From: Erigeron canadensis
Lineage: Eukaryota; Streptophyta; Magnoliopsida; Asterales; Asteraceae
Reading direction: 5' to 3'
DNA length: 64,000 nt
Assembly (NCBI RefSeq): GCF_010389155.1
Contig: NC_057769.1
Span: forward strand, 31,868,735-31,932,734
Numbering within the stretch: position 1 is the stretch's first letter; every line of letters begins with the position of its first letter. A model generated the notes under the pieces. That model worked only from the letters and a program-made list of their open reading frames with translations. It ran no database searches and had not been told where the DNA came from. Positions 24,294 to 35,792 of the stretch are shown piece by piece. The position numbers and the translations under genes were made by a program.

Positions 24294-25710
24294 TCAACCA
24301 GAATTGATGAGATGTTCGTTAGCAACCTTCATAACGATCATCAGTGCCTCCATAGTCACCAAAGAAGCATTTGAAGCTGCCTCTTCTTTTACCTCATACT
24401 CGACCGTTGATTGCACAATACAAGATTCACCCATATTTTCGTCATTTGGATTTGCTTTAATCGTGATCCTCACCCTATAAAGCGTAAATCCAATATCAAA
24501 AAACCCTCCTTCCACAACCTCTACTTCTTTCACCATTTCCTCGTTATCGATCTTCATGAACTTCTCTTTACACGGAGAAAGACCATACTCTACACATGTA
24601 ATAATATCATGTTAATAATTAGCTAGGTGGTAATATATCATCATATCTTAATGAAAAAGATTCATTAATATCAAAATACCACAATTTAAAGTCAAGCAAC
24701 TAAAAAAACAGTGAATGACATAAACAATATTTAAAAGGGTTTAGAATTTATAAGTGTAATGAACTTTTACACTTTTTCTATTGTATGAATGTAACTTACA
24801 TTTGGTGCATTGTAGGAAAAAACTTTGTAAAACTGTTCAAATAATGTAACATTTTGACATGCACCAATCGAAAAATTACACGTGCTAGCTCATATAATTT
24901 GTCACGTATACACTTTTACATTATTTGAACAGTTTTATAAAGTTATTTCCTGCTATGCACCAAATTTAAGTTATATTCATACAATAGGAAAAGTGTAAAA
25001 GTTTTTTACACTTCCAGATACTAAACCCTATTTAAAAACAGGGATTAGTTTCCTGGAATGTAACTATAAATATCTTTGACCGAATGTCTATAGTAGGAAA
25101 AAACTAAAGTTATGTATATTGTATGTAAGCAACTCAAAAAAATGTTTATTGTATGTAAGAAAACATACGTGACAACCATATACAGGTGCCACTTTAGGTA
25201 TTTTCTACTATAAACATACAATAAACATTATTTCGAGTTGTTTACATACAATACACACAACTTTAGGTATTTTCTATTATAGACATTCATTCAAAGTTTC
25301 TTACATTATAGGAAACTAATCCCTTAAAAATAAACTTAAATACTATTAACTTATATATATGTTTCACTTCATCTTATATAAGCAAGATTTAAAAAAAGTG
25401 AATAAGCCTTTCCTTTAGAGACAGAAATCAAAAGTTTGATCCTTACGTCTTAGCAAATAGAGGTCTTATGACTCGTGAAATATGATATTGGGTACTACTT
25501 GATTACTTCATCATATTGTAAGGGTACGTACATACCAGGTTTATATGTAAGCTCGAGAATAGTACCAACACCACCATCACCTTCAATGACTTCGAGTTTA
25601 TCAAGGAAATGCTTAGCGACGAGTTTTCCAAGCTCGAGTGAGTTATAAAGCCGCCAGGCTTTGTTTGCTGCAACCTTGACTTCAACTTCTTCCGACAACG
25701 TTCCAAACAT
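24294..25710 (-). CDS. Bet v 1 / norcoclaurine synthase-like protein (cluster gene D)
   Basis: Exons 25710-25536 and 24589-24294 give 156 residues. It is the first gene of the cluster in the direction of transcription and is close to gene C. The GDGGVGT loop is intact. The otherwise constant Tyr of the YKEKF motif, equivalent to catalytic Tyr108 of norcoclaurine synthase, is Cys here (PCKEKFMKIDNEEM). Glu110 and Lys122 equivalents remain, and Asp141 is Val. The reading frame is open, so this is a substitution in an otherwise intact gene and may mean changed or lost catalysis. The intron (about 0.95 kb) contains two foldback elements. Confidence 0.87.
24737..25029. mobile_element. foldback element 1 in intron of gene D
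   Basis: The ends GGGTTTAG and CTAAACCCT, with long inverted arms (shared TTTTACACTTTTTCTATTGTATGAAT and ACTGTTCAAATAATGTAA), form a 293 bp hairpin. The flanks carry the 8-bp direct repeat ATTTAAAA (24729-24736 and 25030-25037). It is non-coding and probably MULE- or hAT-related. Confidence 0.8.
25041..25323. mobile_element. foldback element 2 in intron of gene D
   Basis: The ends GGGATTAGTTTCCT and AGGAAACTAATCCC are perfect inverted repeats. The arms share TTATTGTATGTAA, AACTCRAAATAATGTTTATTG and TAGTAGAAAATACC-type blocks. The flanking 9-mers TTAAAAACA and TTAAAAATA differ at one base. It starts 12 bp after element 1 ends, so its left duplication overlaps the right duplication of element 1. 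Confidence 0.8.
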
Positions 25711-26125
25711 TTTAATTGGTTTGTTTTTTTATTTTTATTTTTTTTTTGTTGTGTTTTTTTACTTTTGTGTAAATGTGATGAGAATGGACAACTTATTTGG
25801 TTGAACAAGTGGATATATATATATATGGAAATCAAGTTTTCATATATTAGGTGGGAGTGGAGTATCGTCTTCTTTTATCACTATGGTAATTAGGTCGTTT
25901 CTAATTATAATACCCTCTTCACTTCCTTTATCAATTTTGGCATTTCCACGCCTAACTTTCCAAAAACACATACTCTACTCAAAAGGGTTTTGAAAGTTGA
26001 GCTTGAGTCCCTCCCTTTTAGTTTCCTGGCATGAACCATTAATTCATAACTAATTTGAGAATTTAAAGATAAGAAGATAGTCCATGTGTGGTGGAGACAA
26101 ATTGTTTAACAGATATTTTTTAGTA

Positions 26126-26762
26126 TCTTTAAATATATATAAAAGAGAAGAAATATCTTAATTCATAATTGAGAAAATATGAATCCAAGTTAATGATATA
26201 ATTATGGAAACTAATATTTTTATATTCTATATCATTTTTTTTATTTTTAAATTTACTCGTAATTTTTAATGTTTTTACAATAAAAATTTTTTTAATGTAA
26301 TACGTTTTTATTAAATTATATCTTTGTATAATATTTTTATTAAAAATAATTGTGTGAAAATTGCAATGATATTATGAATAATTTTAAGTTAGATTAACAC
26401 AACATGCGATATATAGATTGATAATTAAATTGCTTAGTAATTTTAGTGTATAACTAATTTATTTGAGCAATACGTTAAAGCACAAGTATAATGACAATGC
26501 AGACATATCCGGATGAATGAAAGACATCCAAAGAAACGAAAACCTTACTTAGAGAGACATCTAATAGATGATGTATCCATCTAACCATCTTTCAACTATA
26601 TAGTCACTGTTAACCGGAATTCAAACGACTACTAATGCAACTTCATGTTTTTTAATGGTTTAATTCTCACCTGGTTAAATATTTTTCAACTTATGATATT
26701 ATAAAATTTAACATGTCATTAATTATATATGTTTCCCGCGTATTACGCGGGTAATAATCTAG
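26126..26762 (+). mobile_element. non-autonomous Helitron
   Basis: The 3' end is diagnostic: a perfect hairpin CCCGCGT-ATT-ACGCGGG (26735-26751), then TAATAATCTAG, followed by T. The 5' end TCTTTAAATATATATAAAAGAG follows an A (26125). The 637 bp interior is AT-rich and non-coding. It lies upstream of gene D. Confidence 0.8.
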
Positions 26763-27444
26763 TTACATTTATATGGCAACAAGGATCGGCCCATACACAG
26801 TAATTGAACAAGTACATAATTCGAAACTCGGAATCAGTTTGTTGTTCGGTGAGAAGTTTTTTATTTAATGGACAAACACGAACAATATTTCCCATTCTTT
26901 TAATTGAGCAAACAAGCACGAACATGTCTTGTTCTGTTTATGTTCGTAAATGTTTGTTTGTGTGTTTTGTACTTTTGTTCATTTATATATCCTCGTACGC
27001 TATACGAACACAAGAGATTCTGTCATAAGAAATGAACCATTTACAGTGGAAGAAATAGCCAAAATTGGGAAACTCGTCATCTAGCTATAGAAAATAAGAA
27101 TAGGCTGATCAAATTGCACACAAAGTATAAAATACCCGAACAATTTTGATTTCCCCATTCCATGATTCTTAAAAGAGTACAATACTTGTGAACCAAATCT
27201 AGCTAGAAACAACATGTCCCAAGTCATGCGTCATAACTTAAAGCACGCATGCTTGGCACGCATTTATCTTGCTTCTATGTCTCACTTTGTTCTTTCAATA
27301 ATCAAATCTCTTCCCATTGTAAGCATCATAACTAGAAGATTTACAATTGTCACATGTGCTCATACAACAAAAAACACCTCGCCCAAAATACAGGTGACTT
27401 TCTCGTCAGTTTCACAGCAAAACAAGGAGCACTTCCAACATCAA

Positions 27445-28877
27445 TCAGCAGACTGTTCGGCCATAACAGATGGATGCAATGTAGAGATTCTTTGACCACT
27501 TATCCTGCAAAATGAGCAAAAAAATTCATAAGAGATCTAACAGGCAGTCACAACTAAGTAATTAAGTACTACCCGTTTTGTAATATTACAACACTCCTAA
27601 GCACCCCAACTACCCCACTCTAATAACACTAGACTGATTCCCTGTTTTATCTTGATCAGCGTCTAGTTTGAGATGCAAACAACGTAAAAAAAGCTAAAAA
27701 TACCAAAACTTTACCTTCACATGGGTGCTTGGAAAGGCAGATGTTCGCAATGTTTCTTGGGTCTCATCCATCATCTTGCGCCTGGGTATGCTCAGTATGA
27801 ACGCCGCTTGATCTGGTGTAGCAGCCATAGATGTGATCCTGTATCCACTCTCCCATCGACGATGTATTCCTTCACTTGGGTACAGAAAATCAAGCTCCAC
27901 AACCTGGGATCATCACATAGACATGTTTATAACTTCTGGTGACTGGAGGCGAATATAGTATGGTTTTGTAGAAAACAAACACTTTTTGTGCTATATAAAT
28001 CTGTTTATTCTGATAATTAAGACTACAAATAATATAGTATTACAGAAAATACGCAACTACTTGAAAAAAGGAGATTATATTTTAACAAACATATTGGCCG
28101 AGTTTTGATCAGCTAGATCAATTTCCTTTTATGGCAAACTTCATTTATCTGACTCGTTGAAGATAAAATATAACCCAAATCGACTCTTTGTGAATACTGG
28201 ATTACAATTGTGACCTCTACAGATGCACTCACTTATGCATTTAAGAATCAAAACGACAAAACATTACAAGTATGAAAATGCAGTAGTACCTGTTCAGAGA
28301 ATCCAGCGTTTCTGGACATCACAACACCCCAGCGACTGCCAGCTGTCGTCATAGAAGTGACATGAAAACCTTCTTTCCACTTTTTGCTGATCCACTTGAA
28401 TGGAAATGACTCACTCACTTTATAAGACTGTTGGGTGTAAGGTGTTCCTGATATAACAGAACACAACACCCTTTAGTTTTCAAGAAAAAAACACTGTAAT
28501 GGTAAGATGTATACTATACCATATTTCCTAACCTTTAGACATAACAACTAAAGAGCTTCCGTTGGCAGCACCAGCAATAGAACTGATGTAAAAATTCTTC
28601 TCCCACTGTTCCATTATCCAATCCTGAGCAGCATAGAGATTGTTATTATTTATTTAAATAAGCAAACTATAAACAAAAACAGCAACCAGAATTTACAAAC
28701 ACCTTGTGAAGGAAGACAGATGATAGTTCATAAACTTGAGCACAGAAACCGGTTCCTGCATCCATTATTAGGGCCCAAAGATTTGAAGCTGATGCCACAC
28801 AGCTTATATATAATCCATCTTCATTCCCTTTCTCTACATGCTGACTAAGTCTTGCGTCTGCAACATTGTAGTGATAT
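27445..28877 (-). CDS. MUT9-like / casein kinase 1-like HD16-type protein kinase, C-terminal part only
   Basis: Five exons on the minus strand (28877-28703, 28623-28533, 28447-28290, 27903-27715 and 27504-27445) join in frame into the last 224 residues of a protein ending GRTVC. Segments such as YHYNVADARLSQHVEKGNED, SNLWALIMDAGTGF, DWIMEQWEKNFYISSIAG, GSRWGVVMSRNAGFS and FLYPSEGIHRRW are characteristic of the conserved C-terminal region of plant MUT9-like (photoregulatory) kinases. That family sits in the casein kinase 1 group; members are nuclear and phosphorylate histone H3 and light-signalling proteins. The N-terminal kinase domain is absent. Exon 28877-28703 needs two bases from an upstream exon, and the 100-N gap starts 336 bp upstream. 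No kinase exon was recognised beyond the gap. Whether the gene is whole in the plant cannot be told. Confidence 0.9.
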
Positions 28878-29213
28878 CTGTGCAAATGAAGTAAAACTTT
28901 CGTTGGTATCTCCAAGTAATCAAATAACTTGTAATTTAACATATATCATGTAGCATACAGTTTGCAGTAAGTAAACATTAAAAAGTCGCAAAATGTAAGC
29001 AGTTTAATGATCCATGTTGATCTATTAAGACTGCATGCACTTAATTAACGACTTGATCACTTGCTGGTATTAGGTAAAACTTGCTTACATAGAAACCTTC
29101 AAAGATAAATATACACCTAATCTTGATGCTAAAATGTTACACGCGTAAACGAGGTAAGGTACAATGACCAGAAGTTATTACACATTATTAAACTAAGGGA
29201 ATATTTGGCATTG

Positions 29214-29313
29214 NNNNNNNNNNNNNNNNNNNNNNNNNNNNNNNNNNNNNNNNNNNNNNNNNNNNNNNNNNNNNNNNNNNNNNNNNNNNNNNNNNNNNNN
29301 NNNNNNNNNNNNN
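29214..29313. other. assembly gap of 100 N
   Basis: Exactly 100 N, the usual placeholder for a gap of unknown length. Left of it is a kinase gene lacking its 5' exons; right of it is an Athila element lacking its 3' LTR. Confidence 0.95.
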
Positions 29314-29481
29314 AACTAACCTAAATACGAAAAGTAAAATTATTATTGCCAACCAAGGGCATTACACCAAATCGAACATCAAATGTGCAATGTTTCAATA
29401 CCATCAACCAAAGTAAACTAATAAAATCATGATGACTCAATGCCCACGGAATCCGGCACCGCCATCCAACACCATAACATC

Positions 29482-31773
29482 CTAATCATCAAGGGTCGGG
29501 GAACACAGAAGGAACACTGTAAGCACCGTCAGGGTTACATTTAGCAGCAAACCAATCATCTCCTGGAGCAACATGGGGAGTACCCATACCCGTGTGCCCT
29601 CTAGTCTCGCCTCCACCCGCGTGGAGTAACTAAAGAATCGCCTCCTCCATAGGAGCACCGGTATACATCCCATAACCTGAAGTATGGGTAGCTGCATCAA
29701 ACTCTAGAGGTCTATACGAGTATGTGTCCTGCTGATAACCCCGTGAGGGAAAGAGATAATCAAAGTACTTTGCTGGGAGGCACTATCTCATGAGGGGTAA
29801 AAGTAGGAATCTCAGGGCGCTCATCTTCATCAACTTGTTTACTGCTGCTGGTGAAACTGCTCATACTGCCTCTCCCACATCGGACGAAAGTGCTCTTGTT
29901 GACCAAGCAGTCGGTGAAGCATACTGTTTGTTGTTCGGGCATTATCGAGCAACATGTCCGTAGACCCTGAAGACCAAAAACAGCCCCCTGCAAAGAAAGA
30001 AATCAAAAGAATGAAGAAGAACCGGCTGCAAACTGAGGGACACTAGATCCATCATCCCTACGCTCTTTCTTTCCCACTGGTCTTTGTTCTTCCGGTAAAT
30101 CCCCCACAAAGACATCCCGACCATCTACCTCAAAAATCAAACCAAAGCTTATCAAATCATTGATTCCAAACCGACTACATGGAATCTTCACCAAACTTCT
30201 TGTGTTCCGATTTGTATCAAACCCCAACATCACAAAAATCTTGCAAATAAAATTTCCACAAACAAGCACACGATCCTTATGTGTGGCAAGATACTTTGCC
30301 AACACATAAGGTGCACAAGCAAAAGTGGAAGGACCTTCATAGAACAACCGCATAAGCCATGCATCCGTTGGGGAAACCTTCTCATTATGATCATTGCGAA
30401 CCAAGAAACAATGTTGTAATCATCCGATGAATAACCTTCAAGATAGGTACCTGAATTTCGGATACCTTACTAACCGCCATGGCCAACTTACCACTTCCAC
30501 CTATGTCAAACCAAAATCCTTAGTCGTCTTATCATCATCAAAACGTAATGTCTTTATCAAACAACCTTTCCTCAAAAACTCATACGTATCCATATCATTC
30601 ACTCGGTTCCCGAAACCATCCCAGTTAGAGACAAATTCAGGCTTCGTACAATGCCTTTGAACTCCCCCTGCTCTAAAATGAATCACCTTCCTAGTATAGA
30701 AGTCCTCCCTTTTCAAATTCGAATCAACTCTTATTGTACACAAAATTCGAGACACCATTCACGAACCGTGTAATATCACAATTAAAGATATTCTCCCACA
30801 TTCTATATGTCTTAATCTCACCATTGGCATTCCTACTCTTGCAAGTGATCATTTTCATAATCGGCTCCCTAATATTTAATTTCTCAAAATCACCCCAACT
30901 AACAACCTTAGGTTCCATAACATGCTTATAACGAAGATCTTGGAGACGATTCATATAATGAATTCTTTCGTTACCTGTAACTCCAGGGAACCGTAACCAC
31001 TCATGTGGTTCAGCGGGGTGGGTTTTGGCACTCATTGTAAGCGCACTATCTCTGAAACGGTGGTTGTCATTCGGATCGGGTTCTCCAAAGTCATATCCAC
31101 GCCTTATGCCCGGAACAAACTCCTCACTGCTACTGGAGCCTTCCACCCGCTTCCCTTTCTGTGAAAATAGACAAGAACAACAAAACAAGTAAGCATAAGT
31201 CACGAGAAACAAGAACGAACAAAAACAAAATTTCAGACCACCTGGTGCGGCGCACCCCCATACTGGTGCGTCGCACCTCCTGCATTTAGAATTCTCAACC
31301 CCCCGATATGCGTCGCACCCCACACATGGTGCGACGCACCTTCTTCAGAAAAAATCGTTTTATTTTCAAAACAATTCCAGAAATTTTATGAACAAACAAA
31401 CAATCTTCCCTCTCTATTTCAAATACATGTCACTGTCAAAAATCTCCTTAACCATAATCAAAACAAGCAACATAAAATTACTCTAAATTAAAGCTATCAA
31501 ACACTAATTTAAACATCAACATACCATCCTAACCCATCTAACATCAAAAGCCCCAAATTATTTCCAAATTACTCAAGAACCCTAATTCGAATTTCTTCAA
31601 ATTGAATGAAATTACCAGTTCATTAATAGTTCAAATGATGAAAAATACAAAACCCATTCAAAAGATTCAAGTAATTTTGTCTTAAACTTATTAATTTTGA
31701 AAACCACCTTTAATTCGGATTAGAGCAAGAACAATGGAAGAATACTTACCTTGGAGAACAATCCCCTAACCAT
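29482..31773 (-). pseudogene. Athila-type additional ORF (ORF2), degenerate
   Basis: The best-preserved part is 31158-30724, with FVPGIRRGYDFGEPDPND, EPHEWLRFPGVTGN and MWENIFNCDITRFVNGV. Continuations in other frames lie at 30758-30501, 30404-30003 and, poorly kept, 29993-29482. Frame changes near 30755 and stops near 30420-30500 make it non-functional. The sequence resembles the conserved region of Athila ORF proteins, which have no proven enzymatic role and are sometimes called env-like by position. An eight-codon first exon (31773-31750, MVRGLFSK) followed by a GTAAGT donor, and an acceptor at 31159, suggest that it was expressed from a spliced RNA. The splicing is my inference. Confidence 0.6.
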
Positions 31774-32394
31774 CTTGAAAGAAATAAGAATAAGAAAGTG
31801 AAATTGGAATGTGATTTTAAAAATTGGAAATCCTTTAGAAAGCAAAGAAAGCAAGAAAACTAAAAGTGTGTGTGTTTTGTGATCTTTGTCTCGTCCCAGA
31901 GGAAAGAAAAGAAAACAAATGGGTAAGCTTAACCTCCAGATTTTCGGCCCTACAAGAATCCAACCCCATCCAATAAGTCAATGCAAGTCAAACCGGGTCA
32001 AACTGGTCAAAACACTAGGTGGTGCGACGCACCCCCTCACTTGGTGCGGCGCATTTTCTATACAGAATCTGCCTTCTCCTGAAACACCACCAGGTGCGGC
32101 GCACCACTAACCAAACTTACCTTTCGCACTTACCTTGGCTAGTTATGACTTACCGTAACACTTTTGGAACACTTTGGAACCTGCACATCTCAACAAAAAG
32201 CTACAAAAACGAAAAATAAACAAAACTAAACTAACAAAACGAAAATCTTTTTGGTTTTTCGATTTTTCAAATGTTTTTGGGTTTTTCAATATAAGGAACG
32301 AAAAATGAAATAAACTAAAATTAAAAACACACGGGTTGCCTCCCGAGAAGCGCTTAATTTATTAAGGAGTCTTTAGCTAGACTCACCTTCCCAA

Positions 32395-33359
32395 TCATTT
32401 GTCAATTTCATAAAACGAAAGTTGATCCACCTCAACTTTCTTAACACACTCTTCTTCATTAAAAATCTTCAACCTATGACCATTGACAATAAACGTTTCC
32501 CCATTTCCCTTATACAATTCCACATACCCGAAGGATAAACATGTTTAATGACATAGGGTCTCATCCATCTTGAAGTCAATTTAGGTTATTTCAATTTAAA
32601 CTTTGAAATAAACAACAAGACTTTATCACCTACCTTAAAATCTTTCCTTCTTAACCTACGATCATGCCAAACCTTTGTTCTTTCTTTATAGAGCTTTGAA
32701 TTTTCATAAGCATGCAATCTCAACTCATCTAACTCATGCAATTGTAACATTCTTAATTCACCACTTTCAATTAAATCCATATTACAATTCCTAAGAGCCC
32801 AATAAGCCTTATGCTCTATTTCTAAAGGTAAATGACATGTTTTCCCATACAATAACCGATAAGGTGTAATCCCAAGTGGAGTTTTGAATGCGGTCCTAAA
32901 CGCCCACAATGCATCATCTAATTTCTTGGACCAATTCCTAGGATTATCACCTATGGTTTTCTCTAAAATTCGTTTTAATGCCCTATTTGTATTCTCTACT
33001 TGGCCACTTGTTTGCGGGTGATAAGAAGTAGAGAAACGATGATGAACACCATATCTCTCCAACACCTTAGCAAGTTGGTGATTCGCAAAATGAGTTCCAC
33101 GATCACTTATTAAGGCCTTAGGACAACCAAAACGACAAAACAATTGTTTCAAGAAATCTATCACTACCCTTGCATCATTTGTTGGCAAGGCCTTAGCCTC
33201 GGCTCATTTAGACACATAATCAACTGTCACTAAAATGTAAAGACACTTATTTGAAGGCAGAAAGGGTCCCATAAAATCAATACCCCAAACATCAAAAACT
33301 TCGCAAACCTGGATAAAGTTTTGAGGCATTTCATCTTTCTTTGTGATGTTCCCTTGACG
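32395..33359 (-). pseudogene. integrase domain of the Athila polyprotein, broken
   Basis: It continues the reverse transcriptase frame after the stop at 33360-33362. The DDE core is recognisable: [11 protein letters not shown] equivalents, then CRFGCPKALISDRGTHFAN, then YHPQTSGQVENTNR (Glu in the last motif). It is followed by the LWAFRTAFKTPLGITPYRLLYGK region and the usual C-terminal SH3-like part. In-frame stops sit at 33204-33206 (TGA where the family has Trp) and 32586-32588. A one-base frameshift near 32535 is needed to reach the probable natural end at 32395-32397. The integrase of this copy cannot be made intact. Confidence 0.85.
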
Positions 33360-35786
33360 TTAACATGCATCACAAGTATCCACCAAAGTTTGAGCTTCCT
33401 TGAAAATTGTTGGCCAATAAAAACCTGCATCAAAAACTTTCTTATTAGTAACGGTTGGTCCATAATGACCACCGGTTGGCCCTTGGTGACATCCATCCAA
33501 AATCAAACGAGTTTCTCCACCCGCAACACATCTTCTAATCATTCCATCTGCACAAACACGAAACAAATAGGGTTCTTCCCAATAATAATGCTTAACATCG
33601 GAAAAGAACTTTTTCCTTTGTTGATTTGTCCATCCTTTTGGAAGTACCCCTGCAACAAGATAGTTAGCAAAATCTGCATACCATGGAACGTTAGATTCAA
33701 TACTCATTAAAGACTCATCCGGGAATGCATCATCAATATCATCCCCCTTAGGTTCCTCACGGCGAGGATCCTCTAACCTACTCAAATGATCGGCCGCCAA
33801 ATTTTCAGCCCCTTTCTTATCCTTTATCTCAATATCGAACTCTTGCAAAAGCAAGACCCAACGTATGAGACGAGGTTTAGCATCTTGTTTAGCAAACAAG
33901 TACTTAAGGGCCGAATGATCGGTAAAAACAATGGTCTTACTAAGAACCAAATACGACCTAAACTTATCAAATGCATACACAACCGCAAGTAACTCTTTTC
34001 CAGTAGTGGTGTAATTTTGTTGAGCACTATTAAGAGTCTTGCTAGCAAAGTAAATAGGACAAAAATGATTACCTTCTCTTTGCCCTAAAACTGCTCCAAC
34101 TGCAAAATCACTCACATCACACATTAGTTCAAAAGGTTGAGACCAATCGGGAGAAACCATAATGGGTGAGTGAGTCAAACAATCTTTCAACAAAACAAAT
34201 GCCTTCAAACAATCCGAATTAAATTCAAAAGGCACATCTTTCTCAAGCAAACGAGTCATAGGTCGGGTTATCTTAGAAAAATCTTTAATAAACCTACGGT
34301 AGAACCCGACATGACCCAAGAAACTTCTAACACCTTTAACATTAGTTGGTGGAGGTAATTTAGCAATAACATCAATTTTAGCCTTATCTACCTCAATCCC
34401 CAAACTAGACACCTTATGACCCAACACTATGCCTTCTTTAACCATAAAATGACATTTTTCCCAATTAAGAACAAGGTGTGCCCGCTCACATCGCTGAAAC
34501 ATCTTATCCAAGTTGGAAAGACACTTGTCAAAAGAGTCACCAAAGACCGAGAAATCATCCATGAAAACCTCCATAGATGTTTCTAACATGTCTTGGAAAA
34601 TCGCGATCATACACCTTTGGAAGGTGGCGGGAGCATTACACAATCCAAATGGCATCCTACGATAAGCATATGTGCCAAAAGGACATGTAAAGGTCGTCTT
34701 TTCTTGATCGTTGGTGTCAATGGGTATTTGAAAGTACCCAGAGAAACCATCAAGAAAGCAAAAATACTCGTTTCCGACTAACCGTTCGAGCATTTGGTCA
34801 ATAAAGGGTAAAGGAAAATGGTCTTTACGGGTTGCATCATTTAACTTCCTATAATCAATACACACACGCCACCCGGTGACCGTTCTAGTTGGTACAAGTT
34901 CATTGTTCTCATTAGTGACAACGGTCATTCCCCCCTTCTTTGGTACACAATGGACCAGACTTACCCATAGACTGTCAGAGATAGGATAAATAATATCGGC
35001 ATCCAAAAGCTTAATTATCTCTTTCTTAACAACATCTTTCATATTCGGATTTAGCCTTCTTTGTCTTTGAACACTTGGTTTGAAATTTTCATGCAAATTA
35101 ATTTTATGTTTACAAAATTCGGGGCTAATTCCGGGTATGTCAGTTGTACGCCAAGCAAAGGCTCTTTTATGAGCCTTCAACACAGTCATTAACTTACCAT
35201 TCTCATCATCCGAAAGTGATGATGATATGACAACGGGAAGAAGCGACTTACCTTCAAGGAATGCATATTCCAAGTGCTCGGGAAGTGGCTTGAGCTCCAA
35301 ATCGGTTGGTGGATTGTCTACCGAAGTTTCAATCTTCAAACCATCCCTCTCAATTTCCTCAAAAGTCTCATCTTCCGGCATTGATTCATCCGTGCTTACT
35401 TCCATAATCTCTCTTACCATGTCCGCAACCATCACTTGTTCCTCTTTACTACAAGCAAGCAAAGCTTCTCCCTCATCCGTGTCCAAGAAACTCATCAATT
35501 TCATTTCCAAAGCTTCGTCTTCTTCAATTACATCAATCCTGAAACAAGAATCATCGGTAGAATAAGGATGTTGCAAAGCTTTATCAATTGAAAACGAAAT
35601 TCTATCATTTCCTATGCCTAATGAAATAATCTTATCCTTAACACGAATGATGGCATCGGCCGTATACAAGAAAGGTCGGCCTAAAATAAGAGGAACCTTA
35701 GCATCCTCTTCCATCTCAAGAATAACAAAATTGGCCAAAAAGACAATATGGCCTACTTTCACACACAAATTTTCCGCAATCCCCAT
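33360..35786 (-). pseudogene. reverse transcriptase-RNase H and integrase zinc-binding region of the Athila polyprotein
   Basis: An uninterrupted stretch of 808 codons. The reverse transcriptase motifs are present in order ([52 protein letters not shown]), with the catalytic box FMDD at about residue 407 where many Gypsy elements have Y(V/I/M)DD. RNase H follows ([15 protein letters not shown] ... [18 protein letters not shown] ... FTDHSAL). The end contains the His-His-Cys-Cys zinc-binding module of the integrase (GHYGPT ... CDAC). A TAA right after CDAC (33360-33362) ends the frame where the family continues, so it is a premature stop. It lies in the same frame as the gag-protease frame, separated by one stop at 35793-35795. 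Confidence 0.92.
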
Positions 35787-35792
35787 GGGATA

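Noticed and set aside
27214..27495. 93-codon plus-strand frame overlapping the kinase 3' end
   Set aside because: It is antisense to the last kinase exon and its 3' region; composition follows the opposite strand and no domain is visible.
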